Below are positions 51,286 to 59,760 of a DNA stretch of 64,000 nucleotides, piece after piece; the stretch's first letter is position 1, and each line of letters begins with the position of its first letter. The DNA is taken from the NCBI RefSeq assembly GCF_038593855.1, contig NZ_CP151996.1, positions 4,216,001-4,280,000 of the forward strand, written 5' to 3'. The notes below the pieces were generated by a model, which worked only from the letters and a program-made list of their open reading frames with translations, was not told where the DNA came from and searched no databases. Origin of the DNA: Lysinibacillus sp. FSL M8-0337. Lineage in GTDB: Bacteria > Bacillota > Bacilli > Bacillales_A > Planococcaceae. A program made the translations under genes and the position numbers.

Positions 51286-51337
51286 CTGGCGATTCACGGG
51301 CTTTTATTGGCGATTCAGAAACATTTATTGGCGATTT
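51286..51337. repeat. Three spaced TTGGCGATT units
   Basis: ACTGGCGATTCACGGGC, TATTGGCGATTCAGAAACA and TATTGGCGATTTTCC at a period of about 22-24 nt, just after the AraC gene stop. Confidence 0.55.
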
Positions 51338-51349
51338 TCCCCGTCTGCT

Positions 51350-52183
51350 TTATACATATTTGGCTTCTTCCATCATTAATTTTCGAAAGGCTGTTGGAGA
51401 CATGCCCGTGGTTTTTTTAAATACCCGGCTAAAATAAAAGCTATCAACATAGCCTACACATTCAGCAATTTCAGCCACTGTAAAATTGCAATATCTTAGC
51501 AAGTCTTTTGCCCGTCGTATACGGTATTCTGTTAAATAGCTACTGGGATTCATGCCCGTATGTTGTTCAAATAGATAAGCTAATCTTCGACGCTCGACAC
51601 CGAATGCTTGCGCAATATTCGATACCGATAGTGGTCTCGCATAGTACTCGTGTATGTATTGAACGACTTGCTCCATCATTTCATTTGCCGAATCAAGAAT
51701 CTTCATCTTTGCTGAAATTAATATAGCTTCCACTAAATTCATAAATATTGCCTTGGATTTCAAAATCGCCATACTACCTGGCATGGCATAGCTTTCTTTT
51801 AACTGTTGTACAAGATTAATAATATTTGAATAATCTCCAGTATGAATGGCGAAATGCTGATTGGCTAATGAGAAAGGCACCATGTCTTTTGATGGTATAT
51901 AATGAACCACTGCGTACTCCCATATCTTATCGCCAGTCGCTTGAATTTCAATGGGCATTTGTGGTCCTGCATGGACAACCATTCCAGGCACCATCGCATA
52001 AGGTGTCCCATTAAAACTAAAAGACGCACTTCCAGCCAATGGGAATACTAAACCACATTTCCCAGGCGCAGTAGTACGTCCTGTATCCTTTCGTCCTGGC
52101 TCCATTGTATTTGTAAAAATATCAATAAAATTGACAGTTGCTTGTGCATAATAATCAATGATTTGATTTATATTTATGTCCAT
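51350..52183 (-). CDS. AraC-family regulator
   Basis: A 277-aa regulator with an N-terminal cupin-like sensor (about 35-110, GSASFSFNGTPYAMVPG) and a C-terminal double helix-turn-helix (about 175-275): SVSNIAQAFGVERRRLAYLFE and TVAEIAECVGYVDSFYFSRVFKKTTGMSPTAFR (key: FSRVFKKTTGMSP). Its position upstream of the siderophore operon recalls Btr, the bacillibactin-sensing activator of feu genes, so a similar role is likely. It overlaps the DinB gene by 10 nt. Confidence 0.88.
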   Translation of the reverse strand: MDININQIIDYYAQATVNFIDIFTNTMEPGRKDTGRTTAPGKCGLVFPLAGSASFSFNGTPYAMVPGMVVHAGPQMPIEIQATGDKIWEYAVVHYIPSKDMVPFSLANQHFAIHTGDYSNIINLVQQLKESYAMPGSMAILKSKAIFMNLVEAILISAKMKILDSANEMMEQVVQYIHEYYARPLSVSNIAQAFGVERRRLAYLFEQHTGMNPSSYLTEYRIRRAKDLLRYCNFTVAEIAECVGYVDSFYFSRVFKKTTGMSPTAFRKLMMEEAKYV

Positions 52184-52656
52184 TGCTTTTCACCTATGTT
52201 TAGCACACTTTGTACTTGTAAAAAATGATGCTGATCATGTTCTACCAATCCAGTAAAATAACTGTAAAGTGTAAGTTCAGAGCAACCAATCTTAAAACTT
52301 TGTTGCCACTGTTGATCCGGTAAATCGTGAAGCGCTTGTAACAGTAAACGCCGACACTTCAGTAATGTCTGCACTATTTGCGCTTTGCTTTGTAAGCGGC
52401 TACTACTTGCTGCTTGAGCATTCATCTGTTCTACATTTGGTCCTTTTGGTAGCTGATTTTTTGAAAATAAAAAGGGCAAACGTTCGTTTAATATAAATTG
52501 ATCCCACGGAATGAGATGCCCAATAACCTCCGCTACTGTCCACTTCCCTTGCTGGATTGGCATGCGCCACTGTTGCTCCGTAACATCTAACAGGTGCTCT
52601 AACCACAATATAGATTTTTCATAATGCATAAGTATTTGCTTTTTTTCTTGATGCAA
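52174..52656 (-). CDS. DinB-superfamily protein
   Basis: A 160-aa DinB-like four-helix protein: GKWTVAEVIGHLIPWDQFILNE (metal His; key: EVIGHLIPWD) and LVEHDQHHFLQV (HxxHH pair). Members are metal-dependent thiol S-transferases or hydrolases of unknown substrate. Start is likely TTG 52656. Overlaps the AraC gene. Confidence 0.78.
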   Translation of the reverse strand: MHQEKKQILMHYEKSILWLEHLLDVTEQQWRMPIQQGKWTVAEVIGHLIPWDQFILNERLPFLFSKNQLPKGPNVEQMNAQAASSSRLQSKAQIVQTLLKCRRLLLQALHDLPDQQWQQSFKIGCSELTLYSYFTGLVEHDQHHFLQVQSVLNIGEKQWT

Positions 52657-52676
52657 TCTCTTTTCGCCCCTTTAGC

Positions 52677-53246
52677 CTATCGTGTCGTTATAAATAGTTT
52701 TGGCCAGTTAGATTGCCACTGTTTATTATCAATCCTCTTTTGATAAATCTCATGCAGTTGTGTATGTTTATAAAAGAACGGGGTCGGTGCTACAATACCC
52801 GACAGTAAATGCTGTATGCCATAAGGTACAGCCAATTCCAGTACACCTTTTGTAAGCCTTACACCAATAGCTGTTGGGATTTCCGGAAAATGTGCCATGC
52901 CATCAATAGACGATTGATAGGGTTCACTAGCGTTTACGATATGCATTCTCGCCTGATTTTTCACAGACCACGGTTCTTTTGGTAAGAGTTCCAATAAATG
53001 CTGTTCATAGTGCTTCTCTTGTTCTTCTGAAATTAGTTGCTTATCAAAATAAATAACATCAATATCAGCTAAAGGCGTTCTATCTTGATAGTCATGCAAA
53101 TAATCCCACACCTTGGAACGAATAAAGCCAGCACAAACCCAACTGTCTGGTAACTGTTGTTGTTCCACACAACGCAAAATTTCCATCATCCACGCATCAG
53201 ATTCAATCAACGTTATTAAATCTCGTTCTGTTTGTAACTTTTTCAT
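52677..53246 (-). CDS. Nucleotidyltransferase-like protein (DUF925)
   Basis: A 189-aa protein of the NTP_transf_6 group: DSWVCAGFIRSKVWDYLHDY (key: CAGFIRSKVWD), PLADIDVIYFD with the acidic pair expected for a nucleotidyltransferase, GVRLTKGVLELAVPYGI and the end of HLLSGIVAPTP. Activity unproven. It lies 20 nt before the DinB gene, so they are co-transcribed. Confidence 0.85.
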   Translation of the reverse strand: MKKLQTERDLITLIESDAWMMEILRCVEQQQLPDSWVCAGFIRSKVWDYLHDYQDRTPLADIDVIYFDKQLISEEQEKHYEQHLLELLPKEPWSVKNQARMHIVNASEPYQSSIDGMAHFPEIPTAIGVRLTKGVLELAVPYGIQHLLSGIVAPTPFFYKHTQLHEIYQKRIDNKQWQSNWPKLFITTR

Positions 53247-53289
53247 TTATTTTAAACCCCTATTTTAAATGTACAGCTACGATGATTCT

Positions 53290-54152
53290 TTAGCCATTGT
53301 TTTTAGCAAGCCATGCTGTAATTTTTTCTGCTACCTGCTCAGGTGCATCGCGGAAAATATCATGCCCTGCATTCGGAACAGGCTCTACCTGAACATTGCT
53401 TACTTTTGCTTGGAAATCCGCTATACTTTTATTTCTTACTTGTTCCAGTTCAGCAGGTTTTGTAGCACTTACCAATAAAGTTGGACACTTGACATGCTGA
53501 AGTATGTGACAAATGGGTTCAGCATCAAGCCCTTTAATTAGCGATTGTGCTGTAAACGTAGAAAGAGCTAGTCTTATTTCGCCATCCAATTCTTTTACTT
53601 GTGCACGCGAAGCAGCTTCCAATTTAGCAGACCAGCGTGAAAGCTCCTCTTTTTCCGATTGAAAAAATTCATCCCAAGAGGAGAATCTAACATCGTTACA
53701 GAAACTTTCAATGTTCTGCAATTCCATTTCTACTGTCATCCCCATATCTTGTGAACTTAAATAGCCACCATCTAATAAAATAAGACCAGCTATTTGCTCT
53801 GGAAAAGTAGCTGCGTAATGTAAAGCTAAATCTGCACCTAAAGAATGTCCGATAAGATAAAATTTTTTATTACCTAACTTTTGGGTTAGCATCTTGTCGA
53901 TTGATATTGTGACATTTGATGGGAGATAAGCCTCTTCTTCTGTCAAGGCTGATGCATACCCATGTCCAGGTAAATCAAATGATACGATATGATATGCTGG
54001 TAAATAATTTGCTAGTTCGCCAAATGCTAGACCCGTACTACCAAGACCGTGAAAAAAACCAAAGTTGGATGTTGGGCGTGTCCCCATTGATAGATTTCTT
54101 GCTGCAAGTTTATAGCCTCCCCAAGTTTATTATTGCTTATTGATGTTTCCAT
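53290..54152 (-). pseudogene. Alpha/beta hydrolase with a frameshift in a T7 tract
   Basis: The main frame (53290-54087) lacks the N-terminal strand. Upstream, another frame reads GEAINLQQEIYQWGHAQHPT then LVFF, the normal start of such hydrolases; it joins the main frame at HGLGSTGLAFGELA if the run of seven T (A on the plus strand, 54052-54058) were eight. The rest is intact: nucleophile Ser in GHSLGADLAL, LLDGGYLS, and His in VPNAGHDIFRD. It is a frameshift mutation, slippage-dependent expression or a sequencing error. Starts: TTG 54107 with GGGGAGG, or ATG 54152. Confidence 0.7.
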
Positions 54153-54201
54153 TAATTACAATAATAACCGTATCTATTAACTTTTCAAAGGGGTGGCGAA
54201 A

Positions 54202-54657
54202 ATGAAGATTATTTCCATACGCAAGGAGCCAAGCTATGCTGAAATGGCGATCCGATATATTCAAAGCAAATGGGCAAGTGAGGAAAGTATGATGCTCTAT
54301 GAGGATTGTATTGCCCATTGCATCGATGCACAGGCACCTCTCCCACAGTGGTATGTATTAATGAATAATGATGAAATCATCGGCTGTGCTGGTTTAATTA
54401 CCAATGACTTTATAAGTCGGATGGATTTATATCCTTGGGTTTGTGCGGTGTATATTGAGGAAAGCCATCGTGGTCATGCCTATGGTGCATTACTATTAGA
54501 GCAAGCTAAAAAGGATGCAAAGCAACATGGTTTTCCACAGCTTTATATTTGTACGGATCATATCGGTCTATATGAGCGCTATGGCTTTTCCTATATCGGC
54601 ACTGGCTACCATCCTTGGGGAGAAAGCTCTCGCATTTATGCAGCAACTCTAGATTAA
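54202..54657 (+). CDS. GNAT family N-acetyltransferase
   Basis: A 151-aa GNAT: GCAGLITNDFISRMDLYPWV, AVYIEESHRGHAYGALLLEQ (loop RGHAYG) and IGLYERYGFSYIG. ATG 54202 lies 8 nt after AGGGG; an in-frame GTG nearby lies inside that ribosome site. Divergent from the broken hydrolase. Confidence 0.87.
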   Translation: MKIISIRKEPSYAEMAIRYIQSKWASEESMMLYEDCIAHCIDAQAPLPQWYVLMNNDEIIGCAGLITNDFISRMDLYPWVCAVYIEESHRGHAYGALLLEQAKKDAKQHGFPQLYICTDHIGLYERYGFSYIGTGYHPWGESSRIYAATLD

Positions 54658-54711
54658 AAAGGTTGCTGGCAATTGCCATTGCTACGAATTCAAGTGATTG
54701 TAAAGGTCGCC

Positions 54712-55071
54712 TTAGCTACTTAAATGTTCGTGAATAAGCTTCCACTCATTATTCATAACAGTAAAAACATTCGTTGCTCTCCCGCTACCTGATACAAATG
54801 TGCCATTATGATAGCCTTCATAATGGTATGTATAGATACATGTAGCGGCATTTTCATCAGCAGTAAGCCATTGTACATTGGTTGCACGATATACCTCATC
54901 TTGAATAACATGCCATGCATGCTTGAAATAAGCTTCTATTTCTTCTAGCGACGTGCATGTTCGATCCGTAAACCAATAAACCGCCTGTGGATGTAATAAT
55001 GCTTTGACGTTATTAAAATCATGTGTATTTGTTGCATCAATATAACGTGATAAAGCTTGTTGATAGCCCAT
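54712..55071 (-). CDS. SnoaL/NTF2-like protein
   Basis: A 119-aa cone-fold protein: YIDATNTHDFNNVKALLHPQAVYWF, ATCIYTYHYEG, GRATNVFTVMNNEWKLIHEHLS (key: VFTVMNNEWKLIHEH). Such proteins bind small ligands or act as isomerases; no specific role can be given. RBS GGAGG 7 nt before the ATG. Confidence 0.85.
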   Translation of the reverse strand: MGYQQALSRYIDATNTHDFNNVKALLHPQAVYWFTDRTCTSLEEIEAYFKHAWHVIQDEVYRATNVQWLTADENAATCIYTYHYEGYHNGTFVSGSGRATNVFTVMNNEWKLIHEHLSS

Positions 55072-55646
55072 TTTTATACCTCCTTCTGCAAAGTTGTATA
55101 GGGTATAATTGAGTTGTTTTCTGACAAAGTAGTTACTTGTTCAAGAATTATTCATTCACCAATTTTTTACTGTTGATACTAAAACTCATTTTTATTCTTC
55201 GTTCTCTGTTTTCATGTACCTCTTCGCCTTGTACTAGTCTAAGCGCAATTTTACTATCATCATCTACTTCTAAATAACCATTTTACTATATGACAAAGAA
55301 AAACATGAGCACTAGAAACGGTTTTCTAACCATGTATCTACTGTAATAGATACATGGTATTCTAGTAGTTCTTCAACATTATTCTAATTGACTTATATTG
55401 TATTTAGTATAACATATAATACATATTAAGGAAAAAATGCAACCTTTTTCATAACAAGCATTATTAAGATTAAGAAAGAAGTTGATTTATTGAATTTCAA
55501 CCATTAAAAATAATGATTAACAACCTTTGGGAACAACAACCCTTTCTTAAGTGAAAAGTCTATGTTAGATGAAACAATTAAATTCTCTATACATCCTTCT
55601 CTCTTAAATATAAACTATTTTAGATTTCTAGTAAGGAGACATTTTG
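55072..55646. other. Intergenic region with one large inverted repeat
   Basis: 575 AT-rich bases without a gene. The only structure is the inverted repeat at 55311-55366. The promoter of the DUF805 gene must be near 55560-55620. Confidence 0.6.
55311..55366. repeat. Nested inverted repeat
   Basis: Outer arms ACTAGAA and TTCTAGT enclose an inner 11-bp perfect stem CCATGTATCTA-CTGTAA-TAGATACATGG. No T run. It looks more like a small mobile or structural element than a terminator. Confidence 0.6.
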
Positions 55647-56030
55647 ATGAAGTGGTTTGTACATGCCTTGAAGAACACATTCAATTTTAGTGGTCGCGCT
55701 CGACGACAAGAATATTGGATGTACTACCTTTTCGGAATTATTATTTCATTTGTAATAGTAATGATTGAAGAGATGCTAAATCTCAAATTTTCACCAGAGG
55801 TGGGAATACTCAGCACGTTGTTTGGAATAATCTTTATGATTCCTAGTTTGTCTGTGACGGTCCGCCGTCTTCATGATATAGGGCGCAGTGGAGCATGGAT
55901 TTTAATCATTTTCATCCCCTTTGGCGCAATCGTACTATTTGTATTTACAGTGCTTGATAGTCAGCCACAGACAAATCGTTGGGGTCCAAGCCAAAAACCT
56001 TTACAGTCGGATTCTTCATATAGTGTGTGA
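55647..56030 (+). CDS. DUF805 membrane protein
   Basis: A 127-aa protein with three or four membrane segments and the DUF805 signatures FNFSGRARRQEYWMYYLF (key: RRQEYWMY), RRLHDIGRSGAWILI and QTNRWGPS. Function unknown. ATG 55647 follows GGAG by 8 nt; the TTG before it is not needed. Confidence 0.88.
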   Translation: MKWFVHALKNTFNFSGRARRQEYWMYYLFGIIISFVIVMIEEMLNLKFSPEVGILSTLFGIIFMIPSLSVTVRRLHDIGRSGAWILIIFIPFGAIVLFVFTVLDSQPQTNRWGPSQKPLQSDSSYSV

Positions 56031-56215
56031 GTATCTACATAGTCTAAACATACTTGCAAAACATAATATTCTATGAACATATGAGCGTCCTTGCGGTTGC
56101 ACGGGCGTTTAACTATACATATTATTCTATAACGTCATTGTAAAATTCCATCCATTCAATGCACTTTTCTCCTATGTTTCAACTTTCAAAACACCCTCTG
56201 GAATAATTTGTTTCA

Positions 56216-57175
56216 TCAATAGCCTTCACTGCTATCTAGTAACGATGTACTCAACATATCTGTTACTGCAGAATATAAGTTTTCTGGGTTTTCAGCAAGA
56301 CGATGACACAAGTATAAATACCACTCTTGCCCATATGGCAGATATACCTTACAGTTATATCCCTTTCGTTGTAAACTTTGAATTAAGTCTGGACGAATGC
56401 CATAAAGCATCTCGATTTCTACATTTGATTGTTGAAAATAGTGACGTTGTTCCATCTCTTGTATAAGCACTTCATCATGGGTTGCTATTGAAAGAGGATG
56501 ATTCCACTTGATTAACTGATCTATAAATTGTAGATAACGATGATTCAATGCTTCTGACCTCTCCATTGCAATAGTACTTGGCTCTTGAAATGCCCCTTTG
56601 ACCAATCTTATCTTTCCAGGATATTGAACAAGCTCTTGTAAATCCATTTCAGTGCGGTATAAATGAGCTTGTACTGTAATTCCGATATTGTCGTATTGCG
56701 CTGCTATCTTTTTATAAATGTCGAGAATAGCATCCGTTTTTGAAGATTCCTCCATACTAACCATTAAAATAATGCCATGCGTATTAGCATGCTGAACAAG
56801 TTGAAGCAAGTGATTATAAGCAATTTCCTTGTCTATAGATAGTCCTATATGCGATAAATCAAACGATACGGTTTGCTTCAAAGACAGCGCACCCATTCCG
56901 TCAATTAGCGACATAAATTCCTTCATAGCCTTTTGACATTCCTCAAGATTCACAGTATTTTCGCCTATAAACTCCAGTGAAACTTGATAATCTTTGGCTA
57001 ATAAATTTTCTGCTACAGCAATGGCGTCTGCTCTAACTTCCCCTGCCACATACCTTCTTGCAGCTTTTAACAATAATGGATACAGCTCTTTCGATTGTTG
57101 GAATGCATCTTTCATTTGATTATTTCTTGCAGCCGACTTCAATGCTTCAATAACTAACTCGTGTGGTTTTTTCAT
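56216..57175 (-). CDS. Proline dehydrogenase
   Basis: A 319-aa PRODH domain with SLEFIGENTVN, LSHIGLSID, KIRLVKGAFQEP (substrate Lys), ATHDEVLIQEM, IEMLYGIRPDL and VYLPYGQEWYLYLCHRLAENPEN (key: YLPYGxEWYxYLxRRL-type motif). It oxidises proline to pyrroline-5-carboxylate with FAD at the membrane. The partner P5C dehydrogenase is not nearby. Divergent MocR regulator 115 nt away may control it. Confidence 0.92.
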   Translation of the reverse strand: MKKPHELVIEALKSAARNNQMKDAFQQSKELYPLLLKAARRYVAGEVRADAIAVAENLLAKDYQVSLEFIGENTVNLEECQKAMKEFMSLIDGMGALSLKQTVSFDLSHIGLSIDKEIAYNHLLQLVQHANTHGIILMVSMEESSKTDAILDIYKKIAAQYDNIGITVQAHLYRTEMDLQELVQYPGKIRLVKGAFQEPSTIAMERSEALNHRYLQFIDQLIKWNHPLSIATHDEVLIQEMEQRHYFQQSNVEIEMLYGIRPDLIQSLQRKGYNCKVYLPYGQEWYLYLCHRLAENPENLYSAVTDMLSTSLLDSSEGY

Positions 57176-57289
57176 CTATTCATCTCCTGTTTATTATTTA
57201 AAATTACTCTATCATGGTAATATTGGTAAAAATAGAGCCACTTATTATACTTTTTGACGGTACCAATTTTATAAAGGAGTAAAACAAAT

Positions 57290-58681
57290 ATGCTATGGAT
57301 ACCTATAAATAGAGCGTTAGATATACCATTAAATAAACAGGTCTATCAACAAATTCGTGAAAAAATTTTAAATGGAACATTACAAGGCGGCGAGAGATTG
57401 GCTTCAACACGTAAACTTTGTTCTGAATTAAATGTTTCCAGAAATGTCATATTAGAAGCCTATGAGCAACTCGTGGCAGAAGGATTTTTAGTTTCCTATA
57501 GAGGCTCTGGTACATTTGTTGCCGATGGTGCCTGCTTAGCTCAACCTAGCAAAGAAACTTTCCAAAAAAAGATAGAAGATAAAACAGCAGCATCAAAAAT
57601 TGATTTTCGTTCGGGCATACCTGCGTTAGACTTATTTCCCCGGAAAACATGGGCAAAATTATCTCATACTATATGGAACGATACGAATCCTACCATTTTT
57701 GGTTACGATCAACCCGAAGGTCGATATGAATTAAGAGAAGTATTAGCTAACTACTTACTGCGGACAAGGGGTGTTGACTGTCATCCAGATCAAATTGTTA
57801 TCACCTCTGGCGCTACACAAGCATTGACTGTTATCGCTAGATTATTTTTGTCAGCAAATGATGAAGCGATTATGGAAGACCCTATTACAAATGATATTCA
57901 AACGATATTTAAATCTTCTGGAGCTTCTATTTATGCCATTCCTGTCGATCAATGCGGTATGCGAACAACCTTACTACCGCAAGATAGACAGCCAAAATTC
58001 GTCTTTATTACCCCTTCTCATCAGTTTCCATTAGGGGGTACTTTACCAATCCAACGCAGAATTCAATTAATAAACTATGCAAGGCACAAAAAATGTTATT
58101 TGGTAGAGGACGATTATGATAGTGAATTTAGATATGAAGGTCCTCCTGTAAGTTCATTGCAAGGATTAGACCCCCATCGTGTGCTTTACATTGGATCTTT
58201 TAGTAAAATTCTTTCACCCGCATTAAGAATTGGTTATTTGGTTCTCCCACTAGACCTTGTTGAAAAATGCCGTCAGCTTAAATGGTTTTCAGATTTACAC
58301 ACGCCTTCGATAGATCAGCTTATTCTTGCTCGTTTTATTAAAGAGGGTTACTTAGAACGACATATTGCAAAAATGAAAAAGTATTATAAGAATAATAGAG
58401 ATTTTCTTATCCAATGTTTACATACAACTTTTTCAAATAAAATAAAGATTTTAGGCTATTCCACTGGATTGCACCTCGTTGTAGAAATGCAAAACATCCA
58501 TTTCTCAAGTGCATTACTTGAAAAAATCGAGCAATTTGGTGTGAAAGTATATCCCGTAGAAGATCATTCCATTAGTAAAGGGAAACATAACGATCAAATT
58601 ATATTAGGATTCGGACATTTAAAGAAAGATGAAATACAAGAAGGCATAACGCGTTTATTTCGTGCAATCTTTCATAAGTAA
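57290..58681 (+). CDS. MocR-family transcription regulator (GntR-aminotransferase fusion)
   Basis: A 463-aa protein. An N-terminal GntR winged helix (residues 8-75, GGERLASTRKLCSELNVSRN) is fused to a class I aminotransferase-like domain (120-460) with VITSGATQALTVIARLF, the PLP lysine in YIGSFSKILSPALRIGY (key: SFSKIL) and YLVEDDYDSEFRY. MocR proteins such as GabR and PdxR bind PLP and an amine or PLP itself and act as regulators. Placement next to proline dehydrogenase hints at control of amino-acid catabolism. Confidence 0.93.
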   Translation: MLWIPINRALDIPLNKQVYQQIREKILNGTLQGGERLASTRKLCSELNVSRNVILEAYEQLVAEGFLVSYRGSGTFVADGACLAQPSKETFQKKIEDKTAASKIDFRSGIPALDLFPRKTWAKLSHTIWNDTNPTIFGYDQPEGRYELREVLANYLLRTRGVDCHPDQIVITSGATQALTVIARLFLSANDEAIMEDPITNDIQTIFKSSGASIYAIPVDQCGMRTTLLPQDRQPKFVFITPSHQFPLGGTLPIQRRIQLINYARHKKCYLVEDDYDSEFRYEGPPVSSLQGLDPHRVLYIGSFSKILSPALRIGYLVLPLDLVEKCRQLKWFSDLHTPSIDQLILARFIKEGYLERHIAKMKKYYKNNRDFLIQCLHTTFSNKIKILGYSTGLHLVVEMQNIHFSSALLEKIEQFGVKVYPVEDHSISKGKHNDQIILGFGHLKKDEIQEGITRLFRAIFHK

Positions 58682-58778
58682 AAAGAAATGGCTGCTCTTA
58701 ACACCAAGTTCGCATAACTTTTCCCATCTGAATATGCATAATTGACATGGCTATTACAAAAGCTGAAAAGTCATTAAA

Positions 58779-58808
58779 AACCCCTGAGCATACTTGTGCT
58801 CAGGGGTT
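58779..58808 (-). terminator. Terminator after the lipoprotein gene
   Basis: AACCCCTGAGCA and TGCTCAGGGGTT arms, perfect 12-bp stem, then TTTTT on the minus strand. Confidence 0.88.
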
Positions 58809-58813
58809 ACTTA

Positions 58814-59599
58814 TTATTGCTTAAAAGCTGTTGCAATTGCAAGTGCCTTCATTGGGTCCTTGATGGAATCAAGCGTATAGATAAGCTTTCCATCCTGCCA
58901 TACGATTAAGTTTCCTGTTTTATAAACATCTAAATGTAACATACCGTGTTCATGTGGGATTGGAAGTGTATGGGATTCTAAATATTGTACTGCTTGTTTT
59001 GCCAGCTCTACTCCAGCTTCTGGATTATCTGTTCGGGTATGAGTTGCTAATGCCCATCTTCCCTCATTCCAACCAGTCCATAACGAGCCCGCGCCTGCAT
59101 CCTGATAACCAGTCATATTGAACCCAAGCGGAACTTGTTGTCCTCCATTTTTACTAAATTCTTCATAAGCAATCTGTTCGCTTGCCTCATCTATACTGTC
59201 ATAGAGCTTTACAGTAAGCTTGGCAATCGCAGTTGCCGCTGTCGCATTTTTTAGCTTTACATCATTAACCGGAAGATACTCTTTACTTTCTAGAAATAGA
59301 ACTTCGGCTTGTTGTTCTTCACTTTTAGTTGTTGCGGTTAAAAAAGCTCCTTCCGTTAGTGGAAGATTCGTTGGCAAAACAATGGCTAGTTCTGTTCCAA
59401 GCTGCTCCTTTATCGTTTTCAATGCTTCTGCCTGCGTGAGAGAAGAGACTGTGTCTTTAGATGTTGTTTCAGAAATACAAAGTTTATTTTCGTTCCATTG
59501 ATGGTCTTGTTGTGAATCTTGTTTACTATTCGTATCTCTTTCAGTACATGCGCTAATCATACTAATCGTTAGTATGGTTATAAAAAATAATTTTTTCAT
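58814..59599 (-). CDS. Lipoprotein of unknown function
   Basis: A 261-aa lipoprotein with signal peptide and lipobox ISAC (Cys18). The body has TGYQDAGAGSLWTGWNEGRWALAT (key: SLWTGWNEGRWAL) and LVVWQDGKLIYTLDS-type segments (IVWQDGKLIYTLDS) conserved among uncharacterised Bacillales lipoproteins. No further function visible. It is monocistronic. Confidence 0.75.
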   Translation of the reverse strand: MKKLFFITILTISMISACTERDTNSKQDSQQDHQWNENKLCISETTSKDTVSSLTQAEALKTIKEQLGTELAIVLPTNLPLTEGAFLTATTKSEEQQAEVLFLESKEYLPVNDVKLKNATAATAIAKLTVKLYDSIDEASEQIAYEEFSKNGGQQVPLGFNMTGYQDAGAGSLWTGWNEGRWALATHTRTDNPEAGVELAKQAVQYLESHTLPIPHEHGMLHLDVYKTGNLIVWQDGKLIYTLDSIKDPMKALAIATAFKQ

Positions 59600-59760
59600 C
59601 TAGACACCTCAATATTTGCTTTTTATCTATTACGTCCTATTTTTTCGAGTGTGCCCGAAGATCTATAACATCAATAAGAGTCTCCCCACTTTAAAAGTCG
59701 AGCAATTGATTACTGAAATTACGTTAATGTTCCCCACTTTTTGCTGTCTTAAACGTCAAA

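Larger units (their letters stand above)
51023..51349. other. Regulatory gap between the AraC and binding-protein genes
   Basis: From left to right: the Fur-like sites (51056-51122), an AT-rich stretch, repeat copy C (51232-51267) and a block of three GGCGATT strings (51286-51337). No gene. Confidence 0.7.

Noticed and set aside
51286-51337. CRISPR array
   Set aside because: Three short units without distinct spacers and no cas genes; the unit is only about 9-12 nt.
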